64,000 nt of DNA from CAVVAL01 sp963740215 (GTDB taxonomy: Bacteria; Actinomycetota; Actinomycetes; Mycobacteriales; Cryptosporangiaceae), in the NCBI GenBank assembly GCA_963740215.1, contig CAVUDJ010000016.1:62001-126000 (forward strand), given 5' to 3'. How positions within the stretch are numbered: the first letter of the stretch is position 1; each line of letters starts with the position of its first letter. The notes below the pieces were generated by a model that saw only the letters and a program-made list of their open reading frames with translations, did not search any database and had not been told where the DNA came from. The translations under genes were made by a program, and so were the position numbers. Of this stretch, positions 55,806 to 63,675 are shown one piece after another.

Positions 55806-57560
55806 GTGACCACCGTAACGCGGGGCAACACCTCCTCAGGGTCGATGTCCACACGGGACATCCAGCTCCGGCTGCGACCGCACGTGCACGCGTCACCCAC
55901 TTCCAACGGCATCCACGTCCGGGGCTGGGCCGACGCCTTCACCGTCGACGGCGCCGCCGGCCTGTGGCCACTGTGGCAACGGCTGGCGCCGATGCTGATC
56001 GCAGGCGTAAGCGCAGAGGATCTCGATACCCTGCGCCAGCACGCCGGCGTGGGTGACGCGGTGGCGCTGCTCACGGAGCAGCTCCGCGAGTACGACATGC
56101 TGATCGCGGTGCCAGCCGTCTGGCGGACCGGAGCCGGCGCCCCGCCCGCCGCCGTTGCGGACTGGCTGGAGTCGGCGGCCTCGGATCCCGTTCTCGCGTG
56201 GCAGCGGATGCGCGGGGCGTCGGTCACCGTGACCGGCGCGTCACCGCTCGCCGCCGCCGTCGAGCGGGCCCTCGCGGCAGCCGGGCTGTCTGCGCAGCTA
56301 CGGAAGGAGCCATCGTCCGCTTCGAACGCCGTCCTCGTCTCCGCGGGTGGGACGGCGGTGGCGGCGGCGTGCGACGGCTCCGTCGGCTTCGTCACGGCGC
56401 CTACTTCACCCGGCGAGGTGGTACGGGACGCCGTCCGCATCGGCGATCGAATCGGCCTGGCGGCAGCCCGAGGGCGGGTCGAGGATCGGCGGACGGCGGA
56501 GCGGTCCGAAGGAGGCCTTGGCGGGGACCGCTCGGTGGCCGCGCTCGTCGGCGGCGCCGCGGCCCACCGGCTGGTGTGCAGAGTGGCAGGGCTTCCGGAT
56601 CCCGCGATCGAGGCCGCGGGCCTCGCGGAGCACACCTCCGGGAAGCGCCCGGCGGACTGGCCCGCCGTCTTGGTCGCGCGGGCCGAGCCGCTGAACGCGA
56701 GCTATCGGCCGTGGCTGCTGGGCGGCGCTCCGGGCGTTCCCCGGCGGTACGCCACACTCGACGAGGCACTGGATGCGCTCGACGCCCTGTGCGACAACGA
56801 ACTCGGCGTGCTGTCCCTACCCGAGCTCGGTGACCTGCCGCAGCTCCCCGCGGCGCTGGCGGCCTGTTCGACGGCCGACGACACGGCCATCGGCACGGGC
56901 GCCACCACCAGCGCCGCGCGGCTGGACGCGGCCCTGCGATCCGCCGCGCGCCGCCTCGCGCCCGGCGATCCGGCGCGGATCGCCGTGGGCATCCACCGCG
57001 AGCACGCCGACGGGGTGCTGTTGCGCCGATCGGTGGCGCTGCTCGCGGTTCGCCGGGCCGGGCCCGTACCGGACGATGCGACCTGGATGCGCGAGCCCGT
57101 CGCCCGGCGCTGGTGGAAGGCGCTGACCCTGCGGTTCGGTGTGGAGGCCGCGGCCACCGTCGAGGAACTCGCCGACGGGGTGTTCCTCGCGCGCCTGCGA
57201 ACGGCGGAGCGGCTTAGCTGGGCGGTGGAGGCTACGCCCGGCGACGCCGTGGCCTTCGCCGCGCTCTCCGCCACGGCCGCGGTGCAGGCGCGGCTCGCGG
57301 GCCTGCCGAAGGATGACGGATCACCGACGATGTGCGGCGCCGCGCCGCCTGCGGCGGTGCCGTACGAGGCGCCCTGGCTGACCGACCGGTGGATCTGGCC
57401 CCAGGCTCACCGTGACGAGGCTCGCCTCCAGGAGGCACTGCGCCGGATCGTGCCGTCCAGCCAGCATCCGGAGGCACTGCCGAGCGCCGAGGTCGAATCC
57501 CGTGATCTCGCCGACGCACTGGCCACCGTCGGATTCGTCGCCGCGCGGACGCCACGATGA
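55806..57560 (+). CDS. Cluster B leader-binding Ocin-ThiF-like protein (TbtF-like)
   Basis: This 584-residue protein has an N-terminal recognition region LQLRLRPHVHASPTSNGIHV-like (LRLRPHVHASPTSNGIHVRG) and AGLWPLWQRLAPMLIAGVSA. A Rossmann-like centre (SVTVTGASPLAAAVERALAA) and a long C-terminal F-protein region (SVAALVGGAAAHRLVCRVAG, WWKALTLRFGVEAAATVEEL) follow. It is intact, unlike its cluster A counterpart, and helps place the break in that gene. The GTG at 55806 has AGGAGG seven bases upstream, and the stop overlaps the YcaO ATG by 4 bases. Confidence 0.85.
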   Translation: MTTVTRGNTSSGSMSTRDIQLRLRPHVHASPTSNGIHVRGWADAFTVDGAAGLWPLWQRLAPMLIAGVSAEDLDTLRQHAGVGDAVALLTEQLREYDMLIAVPAVWRTGAGAPPAAVADWLESAASDPVLAWQRMRGASVTVTGASPLAAAVERALAAAGLSAQLRKEPSSASNAVLVSAGGTAVAAACDGSVGFVTAPTSPGEVVRDAVRIGDRIGLAAARGRVEDRRTAERSEGGLGGDRSVAALVGGAAAHRLVCRVAGLPDPAIEAAGLAEHTSGKRPADWPAVLVARAEPLNASYRPWLLGGAPGVPRRYATLDEALDALDALCDNELGVLSLPELGDLPQLPAALAACSTADDTAIGTGATTSAARLDAALRSAARRLAPGDPARIAVGIHREHADGVLLRRSVALLAVRRAGPVPDDATWMREPVARRWWKALTLRFGVEAAATVEELADGVFLARLRTAERLSWAVEATPGDAVAFAALSATAAVQARLAGLPKDDGSPTMCGAAPPAAVPYEAPWLTDRWIWPQAHRDEARLQEALRRIVPSSQHPEALPSAEVESRDLADALATVGFVAARTPR

Positions 57561-59488
57561 ACGCGCAGAACACAGCGGTGGTCCGCGGACTACGGGCAGA
57601 GCTGGCGGCATACCCCGAAGCCGCGGGCGTAGCGGTCGTCGAGAGCCTGCCGGCCGACATCCCGGCCGACGGCCGGGGCCTGGTGCTCTCGCCCACGTCA
57701 TGGACTCCCGGGCTCTGCGTCGACCTGGTGCGCTGGGCGGCCGATGCGGGCGTGGTCGCGGTTCCGCTGCGCTGCGACGGAGGTCTCGTACTCCTCGGCC
57801 CCCTCACCGGCCCCGGCATGCAAGGCTGCCCAGAGTGCGCGGAGGCGGCCAGGGCGCTCACGCTCGGCGTGCCGCACGGCGGGCCGTCAGGCCTGGTGTT
57901 CGGCGGCACGCCACTGCCCATGCTGCTGCCGCTGCTTGCGTCGCTGGTCATGGACGTCGTGGGGGATCCCAGGGCGCACGCCGGCCGGCAGTGGGCGATC
58001 CGGAGCAGCGACTGCACCACATCGGTGCACCGGGTCCGGCCCCGCGCAGGAGGATGCCCGCACTGCACGCCCCGGCCCGACCAGCGCTCCGAACAGGACA
58101 GATTCGTTCCGGTCGCCCGGCCGCTGCCGACGGCGGACGTGCTTCGGGTGCCCAATCCCGCCACCGAGGGAAGCCGGTTGCGCGACGAGATGTTCGACTG
58201 GCGACTCGGCCCGGTGGACCGCGTGTTTCGCACCGCGGGCCTGCCGGTCCCCGTGGTCACGGCCGAGTTCGGAGTCGGTGAGGGTAGGCGTGAAGCCGGG
58301 TACGGCCGGGCGGTCAGCGTCGCGGAGGCAGAGCGGATAGCTCTGTTCGAGGCGGCCGAGCGCCAGGCGGGTATGCGGCCGCTCGGCCTCGGGCCAGTCA
58401 TCGAGGCGTCGTTCGAGGAACTCGGACCGCAGTGCGCGGTCGACCCGGTGGACCTCGGCCTGCACGATCCGCGTTACCACGGACACCCGGCGTTCCGTTT
58501 CGAGCCGTACCGCCCCGGCCTGCGGACGCGCTGGGTACGCGGCTGGTCCGTCACGACCGGCCGGCACAGGGCCATACCCGCTGACGTCGCCTACTGGGGC
58601 GGCCCGCCCGCTGGTGGCACCCGGTTCCTCTACGACTCCTCCAACGGTTGCGGCCTGGGCAACAGCCTCGAAGAGGCCGCCCTGTACGGGCTGTTCGAGG
58701 TGGCGGAGCGCGATGCGTTCCTCATGGCCTGGTACGCCCGTACGCCGCTGGCTCGTGTCGCGCTGCCCACCGAGGATCCGCTGGTTGCGCACCTGGCGGA
58801 CCTGCTCGAGCCGCTGGGGTACGACCTCATGTTCTTCGACGCGACGAACGACTTCGGGCTGCCCGCCGTCCTGTCGCTGGCACTTCATCGGAATCCCGAG
58901 TCAGCCGCACCGCAGGCTCTGTTCGCCGCCGGCGCTCACCGCGATCCGCTGGCCGCCATGCGATCGGCCGCGGTCGAGGTCGTGGTGGATGTCTTCGCGC
59001 TGGCCGCCGCCGCCCCGAAGCGTCCCGACCAGTTCGACCGCGAGCGGCTGCTCGGCATGCTCGCCGACCCGACCCTGGTGCGAACTCTCGATGACCACGT
59101 CGCGCTGCACACCGTGGCTGACGCGCGGCAACGGTACGAGTTCCTGCTCGAGCGCGCCGACGACCCGGTGGACTGGCATGACCTCTGGCCGCCACACCGC
59201 ACACCGGTGACCGACCTGACCGAACTGCTGACCGACATGGCCGCCCGTCTGGCCGACGCGGGGATGGAGACGATCGTCGTCGACCAGACCGACCCGTGGC
59301 TGCGTGACCGGGCGGGACTGTACGCGGCGAAGGTGGTCGTACCCGGTGCGCTGCCGATGACGTTCGGCCACGTGTACCACCGCACGCGGGGGCTGCCGCG
59401 GCTTCTCGAGGTTCCGGCACAGCTCGGCCGCGCACCGGCCGTCCTCAGCTATGACAGCCTCCCGCTCCACCCCCACCCATTCCCGTGA
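57557..59488 (+). CDS. Cluster B YcaO cyclodehydratase
   Basis: This 643-residue YcaO protein has zinc-type pairs CPEC and CPHC in its N-terminal half, VAEAERIALFEAAERQAG, NGCGLGNSLEEAALYGLFEV followed by AERDAF, and a PHPHPFP-type C-terminus (LHPHPFP). It is organised exactly like the cluster A YcaO but is clearly divergent in sequence. It would form (methyl)oxazolines or thiazolines in precursor B together with the preceding leader-binding protein. It starts at an ATGA overlap. Confidence 0.92.
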   Translation: MNAQNTAVVRGLRAELAAYPEAAGVAVVESLPADIPADGRGLVLSPTSWTPGLCVDLVRWAADAGVVAVPLRCDGGLVLLGPLTGPGMQGCPECAEAARALTLGVPHGGPSGLVFGGTPLPMLLPLLASLVMDVVGDPRAHAGRQWAIRSSDCTTSVHRVRPRAGGCPHCTPRPDQRSEQDRFVPVARPLPTADVLRVPNPATEGSRLRDEMFDWRLGPVDRVFRTAGLPVPVVTAEFGVGEGRREAGYGRAVSVAEAERIALFEAAERQAGMRPLGLGPVIEASFEELGPQCAVDPVDLGLHDPRYHGHPAFRFEPYRPGLRTRWVRGWSVTTGRHRAIPADVAYWGGPPAGGTRFLYDSSNGCGLGNSLEEAALYGLFEVAERDAFLMAWYARTPLARVALPTEDPLVAHLADLLEPLGYDLMFFDATNDFGLPAVLSLALHRNPESAAPQALFAAGAHRDPLAAMRSAAVEVVVDVFALAAAAPKRPDQFDRERLLGMLADPTLVRTLDDHVALHTVADARQRYEFLLERADDPVDWHDLWPPHRTPVTDLTELLTDMAARLADAGMETIVVDQTDPWLRDRAGLYAAKVVVPGALPMTFGHVYHRTRGLPRLLEVPAQLGRAPAVLSYDSLPLHPHPFP

Positions 59489-59508
59489 GGCCCTTCGGAG
59501 GTATGGCG

Positions 59509-61482
59509 ATGACGGTTGTCGACGGCCCTGTCGACATCGAAGCGACGAGCGCTGACTGGACCAGCCTGCACTGCTTCGTGCACTGGGCGCCGGAGCACGT
59601 GGACGACTTCCTCGTCCGTGCGCTCGGGCCGTTCATGACCGGGCTCAGCGACGAGGGCCTCGTCACCGACTGGTTCTTCATCCGGTACCACGAGGACGGT
59701 CCCCATCTGCGGGTGCGGGTGCGCTGCGCCTCCGACGAGGTGGCCGCGTCACTCGGTGACCGGCTCGCCGGGCTCGTTGCAGCCGCGGACCACCCGCCGA
59801 CCAGCACGGACCGGATGCCGACCGGCTGGTACGCCCACGGGGATGTCCGCCCCATGCCCTACGAGCCGGAGGTCTTCAGGTACGGCGGCCCGGCGGCAAT
59901 CCCGGTGGCGGAGGAGGTCTTCGCAGGCTCGACTCGGGTCGCCCTGGCGGCGATCGAAGAAACCCGGTTCGGGTCGGAGCGGCTGACCGTGGCGGCGGAC
60001 CTGGCCGTGGCAACGGTCGCCGCGCTGTCGCTGGGCGACGTGGCGGCCGCCAGCTGGCTTCGGGGCGCGGGCGGCGCGTGGCGCAGGTCCACGTACGAGC
60101 CGCTTGTCCCACCCGACGTCGGCTACCGCACGCTGACCGGCGTCCTGCAGTCGCAGGCTCCCGCGCTGACCGCGCGGTGGGAGCGCGTGCGTAGTGCCCT
60201 CGCGGATCCCTCGACGTACGTGGCGCACTGGGCCGCGTGCGTGCGGTCGGCGCGGGCGCGACTGGAGGGCGAGGCCGAGAGTGACGCGCCCGTGCACGCC
60301 CGGTGGCACCGGGTGTGGGCGTCGCAACTGCACATGCTGTTCAACCGTCTGGGCGTCATGCCGGACGAGGAGCGGACGGTGTGCTGGCTGGTGGCTGGCT
60401 CGCTCCTCTCTCCCGCGGGAATCGCGCCTTACTTCGACGACAGCGCCGCGGCCGAGGACCGCCGCTATCAGGAGGCGAGCAAGTACGCACCCGGTCTGCT
60501 GGGGTTGCAGGTTCCGCGGGCCAATCCCGGATACGTGGACACCGGGATGGCTCCGCACCCCGGGTCGGCGTCGTCGCTGCCGTGGTGCCCCCCGGACGCG
60601 TCGCTGGTGCGGGCTCTCCAGCTACGCCGCTCCGCTCGCCGCGGGCGGATCGTCGGGCCGTTGCGCGCCGAGCAGATCGGCACCCTGCTCTGGACGAGCC
60701 ACAACGCCGAGGACGACTACGTCCCGTCGGCGGATGCTCGGCCGACCGCCTACCCAAGCGCGGGGGCGTCCTACGCGGCGCGGCTACGGCTGCTGGTCTT
60801 CGACGTCGACGGCATCGAGCCCGGCACTTACCAGGTGGACGCCCGCTGTCGGCAGCTGCGTCGGCTGGGGGCGGCGCCCACGCGGGACGATCTGGAGGCA
60901 TCGTCCATGTGGTACAAGGAGCTTGGCATCGCCCGTGGCGGCCTGGACGTCGAAAGACTGCCGGCGATGTTGGGCCTGTACGTCGAGCTCGGTCGGCTGC
61001 GTGCCACCTATGGGGTTCGGGCGCTGCGCTTCGGGCTGCTCGAGGCAGGTCACCTTGCCCAGAACCTCGCGCTCGTCGCTGCGGCGACAGGCTTGAGCAT
61101 CTCCATGACGGGTGGCTTCTACGACGACCTGGCTCACGAGTTGCTCGGTCTCGATGGCGTCGACGAGGTGCTGACCTACCTGCTGCCCGTGGGCGCGACG
61201 CTCGAGTACAGAGCTGGATTCGGCGGGGTGATGCGCGCTGGCGACCGTGCTCGCCGCCCGGTCGAGTCGCGGTACGGCGACCGGTGGAGTGATCCAACCG
61301 CTGCTCGCGGCGATCGCACCCAACGCGCACCGGTTACGCGCGCCGACGCGATCCATCAGCTGGCGCAAGTGCCGGCGCAGTGTCCGCACACTCACGTTGA
61401 GCTCCGCCGCCGCACGCTCGTCGGTCAGATTCGACACGATCAGTTGCACGATCGACCGCTCGTAGTCGCTGACTCCATGTGA
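59509..61482 (+). CDS. Fusion of a thiopeptide-type elimination domain with a SagB-type dehydrogenase
   Basis: This protein of about 657 residues has a SpaB_C-like N-terminal half (SLHCFVHWAPEHVDDFLVRA, WFFIRYHEDGPHLRVRVRC, SQLHMLFNRLGVMPDEER) and a nitroreductase half from about residue 360 (LVRALQLRRSARRGRIVGPL, YPSAGASYAARLRLLVFDV, LGLLEAGHLAQNLALVAAAT-like and LTYLLPVGATLEY). It would both eliminate glutamate and oxidise azolines. ATG at 59509 is chosen because CGGAGG is seven bases before it; a GTG at 59485 overlaps the YcaO stop but has no ribosome site. The last 80 or so residues are antisense to an HTH gene and unlike the family, so the natural stop may have been lost near 61230. Confidence 0.85.
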   Translation: MTVVDGPVDIEATSADWTSLHCFVHWAPEHVDDFLVRALGPFMTGLSDEGLVTDWFFIRYHEDGPHLRVRVRCASDEVAASLGDRLAGLVAAADHPPTSTDRMPTGWYAHGDVRPMPYEPEVFRYGGPAAIPVAEEVFAGSTRVALAAIEETRFGSERLTVAADLAVATVAALSLGDVAAASWLRGAGGAWRRSTYEPLVPPDVGYRTLTGVLQSQAPALTARWERVRSALADPSTYVAHWAACVRSARARLEGEAESDAPVHARWHRVWASQLHMLFNRLGVMPDEERTVCWLVAGSLLSPAGIAPYFDDSAAAEDRRYQEASKYAPGLLGLQVPRANPGYVDTGMAPHPGSASSLPWCPPDASLVRALQLRRSARRGRIVGPLRAEQIGTLLWTSHNAEDDYVPSADARPTAYPSAGASYAARLRLLVFDVDGIEPGTYQVDARCRQLRRLGAAPTRDDLEASSMWYKELGIARGGLDVERLPAMLGLYVELGRLRATYGVRALRFGLLEAGHLAQNLALVAAATGLSISMTGGFYDDLAHELLGLDGVDEVLTYLLPVGATLEYRAGFGGVMRAGDRARRPVESRYGDRWSDPTAARGDRTQRAPVTRADAIHQLAQVPAQCPHTHVELRRRTLVGQIRHDQLHDRPLVVADSM

Positions 61483-61485
61483 CAC
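60784..61485 (-). CDS. LuxR-type HTH protein, overlapping the fusion enzyme tail to tail
   Basis: The first 62 residues from the GTG at 61483-61485 form a good GerE/LuxR DNA-binding domain: VSDYERSIVQLIVSNLTDER, AAELNVSVRTLRRHLRQLMD, RVGARNRCALGAIAASSGWI. AAGGAGG lies nine bases upstream of the start, so this part is real. After residue 65 the frame stays open but is simply antisense to the dehydrogenase domain and looks like no known protein. A truncated, HTH-only regulator whose stop was lost is the likeliest reading. Confidence 0.65.
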   Translation of the reverse strand: MSHGVSDYERSIVQLIVSNLTDERAAAELNVSVRTLRRHLRQLMDRVGARNRCALGAIAASSGWITPPVAVPRLDRAASTVASAHHPAESSSVLERRAHGQQVGQHLVDAIETEQLVSQVVVEATRHGDAQACRRSDEREVLGKVTCLEQPEAQRPNPIGGTQPTELDVQAQHRRQSFDVQAATGDAKLLVPHGRCLQIVPRGRRPQPTQLPTAGVHLVSAGLDAVDVEDQQP

Positions 61486-61682
61486 TCGAAGGTTCCTCCT
61501 TAGACGTTCAAGGTCACAGTAACGGCGTTATCAGGCCCAATGGGAAATAAGCCGACTTCACGCCCATAAGGGCAACCATTTGGACAGTTCGGCAATGGCC
61601 ATCGAGCCTCGCAGTCAAGTACTCGACGCGGCCGAGGCGGCGCCGTCCCGCAGACAGGCCCGTGCATGCCGCGGTCAGCGAA

Positions 61683-61745
61683 TCAGTCCGCCGGCAAGTC
61701 AGCGAAGTTGAAGCCGGGCGCCACCACGCAGCTGACGTTGGAAGC
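61683..61745 (-). pseudogene. Relic of a DUF985-type cupin C-terminus
   Basis: On the reverse strand the frame ends ASNVSCVVAPGFNFADLPAD and then stops. This resembles the C-terminal VGCTVAPGFDFADFE strand of DUF985 cupins. Nothing upstream in that frame looks like a cupin, because it runs into the DUF6058-like gene. It is a very short match, so confidence is modest. The bases 61486-61682 show no gene beyond the HTH promoter area. Confidence 0.4.
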
Positions 61746-61772
61746 GCGGTCGGGGGCAGACCGGGGCGCGCC

Positions 61773-62297
61773 GTGGAGGTCATTGGGTTGTGCGAAGGCC
61801 GTGCGGAGACACCCACGCAGGTGCGTGATTTGATCGCGGCACAACAGCTCCCCCTGCCGACGTATGTGCTGCCGAGCGGTACAGAAATGTTTCCCCCGGA
61901 CTACTTCCGGCTGGTAGACGATGCGGGGAGTGTCGATGAGCTTCCTGGCTACTTTCGCCGCAGGTATGCGGCAGCCTCGGCTGACCTGCCGGACGACACC
62001 GACGAAACCTGGCAAGGCTACTTGTCAGGGCAATTCGGCATCTGCCTCCGCGACGTGACGCCGGAGGCGATGGCAGAGAAGACCCGCCTGATGAACGCGA
62101 TCGAGCAACTCCAAGCGACACCAGTCGGGACCGGTGCATCACCAGGGTCCGGCAGTGCTACCCGGCGGTGTTCAACCTCGGCCTTGCTGGCTGACCGGCG
62201 TCCAGTAGTTGAGTCGGTCCCTGCGGTGTGCCCCATCGTGGGTTCCGTGCCGTTGGCCGCAGGCCACGATCAGCCTGCCAGGGCGCGCAGCTCATAA
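61773..62297 (+). CDS. DUF6058-like protein, probably truncated at both ends
   Basis: The central part matches DUF6058-family proteins that recur near natural product clusters: LCEGRAETPTQVRDLIAAQQ, TYVLPSGTEMFPPDYFRLVD, ELPGYFRRRYAAA and WQGYLSGQFGICLRDVTPEA. The family's N-terminal lead is mostly missing and the C-terminus (after LQATP) turns into a Ser/Arg/Pro-rich run unlike the family, which suggests a frameshift near 62120. The GTG at 61773 is a guess, because an in-frame GTG at 61662 also exists and no good ribosome site precedes either. The function of the family is unknown. Confidence 0.6.
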   Translation: MEVIGLCEGRAETPTQVRDLIAAQQLPLPTYVLPSGTEMFPPDYFRLVDDAGSVDELPGYFRRRYAAASADLPDDTDETWQGYLSGQFGICLRDVTPEAMAEKTRLMNAIEQLQATPVGTGASPGSGSATRRCSTSALLADRRPVVESVPAVCPIVGSVPLAAGHDQPARARSS

Positions 62298-62347
62298 ATG
62301 ACCTCGCCGAGGGCCGGCAGGATCTGCGGCGATGACCTAGCCGTTCA

Positions 62348-63284
62348 CTACCGTCGCGGCGCCTGCTGACTGCCCGGCGACGCTATCCGCTCTGCCGCTG
62401 TCACGGGGTCGTCGGTCAGCAGGCGGGCGCCAACGGCGTCCGCGATCGCCGGGGTGGCGCCGGCGCCGGCGAGCGCGAGGGGAGCGACGCGGCCGAGCCG
62501 CGCGAGGTCCTCGTCCAGGCCTTCGAATCGCTCGCGGTGTGGTGGCCGTGAGCACCACCAGGTCTGGGCGTTCCGTGCCGGCCATGCGGACCAGGTCGTC
62601 AAGGGGAGTGTTGGCGCCCAGGTAGCTCGATCCGCCAGCCGTTGCGGTTGAGCACGATGCCGAAGGCCAGTAGCGCGATGTCGTGGAGCTCGCCCGGCAC
62701 GCAGGCGAGGATCGCTCGCGGGCCGTGACCGTGTCCCCAGCCTCGGCCGAGGCTCGCCAGGCGCCCGCGGATCACGTTGCTCGCGAAGTGTTCCTGGGCG
62801 ACGCTCACCTCTCCGCGCTCCCAGCGCTCACCGAGCTCCCGCAGGTACGGCAGCACGACATCGCGCAGAACCGTCTCGACGGTCAGGGTGCTCAGCAGCC
62901 GGTCGAGCACCGCGTGGGCCGCCGGTTCGTCGAACTCGTCGAGGGCCACCGTGAGGGCATCAGCCGCGTCGGCCAGCCCGTCGTCGATGTGCGCGCCTCA
63001 CCGGTGTCCGTGGTGGCGCGGACGGCCCGTTCGTCGTCGATGGCGGCCCGAGCGGCCTCCGCCGCGGACAGCCCCTGGGCGAGGTGGGCCTGCATGCGGC
63101 GGACCCGGTCGAGGTCGGCTTCGGAGTACAGGCGGAATCCGCCGGCCGAGCGCACCGGCCGGAGCAGGCCGTACCGGCGCTCCCATGCGCGCAGGACGTG
63201 GTCGCTGACGCCTAGGCGACGGCTGAGCTCGCCGATGCGCAGCACGGCTGGTGCGGAGTGGTCGGTCACGACCACACTGTACAT
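62348..63284 (-). pseudogene. CarH-like MerR regulator with B12-binding domain, broken by about three frameshifts
   Basis: Pieces in three reverse frames assemble in order into one regulator. The MerR HTH is RIGELSRRLGVSDHVLRAWE and GFRLYSEADLDRVRRMQAHL (63284 to about 62990). The helical bundle has LGERWERGEVSVAQEHFAS, which contains the W-x9-EH signature of adenosylcobalamin photoreceptors. The B12 motif region is GELHDIALLAFGIVLNRNGW. The final Rossmann part is RPDLVVLTATT and LARLGRVAPLALAGAGATPA. Such proteins repress genes in the dark and release DNA in light. Breaks fall near 62990, 62620 and 62530. It could be a true pseudogene or an intact gene with sequence errors. Confidence 0.75.
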
Positions 63285-63285
63285 C

Positions 63286-63348
63286 TTCTAGACAGACTCT
63301 TGACAACCTTGCTTCGCCGGCTTAGATTTCTAGACAAAACCTAGACGG
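63286..63348. promoter_or_regulatory. Divergent promoter with flanking TTCTAGACA repeats (probable CarH operator)
   Basis: TTGACA (63300-63305), a 17-base spacer and TAGATT (63323-63328) form a good rightward -35/-10 promoter. TTCTAGACA occurs on both sides, at 63286-63294 and 63328-63336, with a third partial CTAGAC at 63341-63346. The layout suits a repressor covering the promoter of the DUF378 gene and its own start. Confidence 0.7.
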
Positions 63349-63360
63349 AGGTAAGACAGA

Positions 63361-63605
63361 TGAAGAAGTTGGACCTGACTCGCGGCAGTACTGCTCATCG
63401 TCGGAGGGCTGAACTGGGGCCTGGTCGTCGATCGCCCGAGTTCGACCTCGTGGCGACGCGTGTTCGGACTCGAGTTCGGCGAGACCAATGCGGCCAGACC
63501 CGGATCGTCTACGGGCTGGTCGGCCTGTCCGCGGTGTACGTCGCCGCGCAGCTTCCGCCATCCCGCGGCGTTGGGCGGCCAGCTCGCACGCCGCATCGCA
63601 CGTGA
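63361..63605 (+). pseudogene. DUF378-family membrane protein gene with internal frameshifts
   Basis: ATG at 63361 has GGAGG upstream and encodes MKKLDL. The family sequence then moves between frames: AVLLIVGGLNWGLV, PEFDLVAT, VFGLEFGETNAA and IVYGLVGLSAVYVAAQL. DUF378 proteins are small, two-helix membrane proteins of unknown function. At least three indels are needed to restore it. It is the first gene under the promoter shared with the CarH-like regulator. Confidence 0.65.
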
Positions 63606-63675
63606 AGGCCGCCTGACCCATGGCTCGTCGCGGCTCGCGCCGATCGACATCTACCAGAGGAAAGTAGGACCCGTC

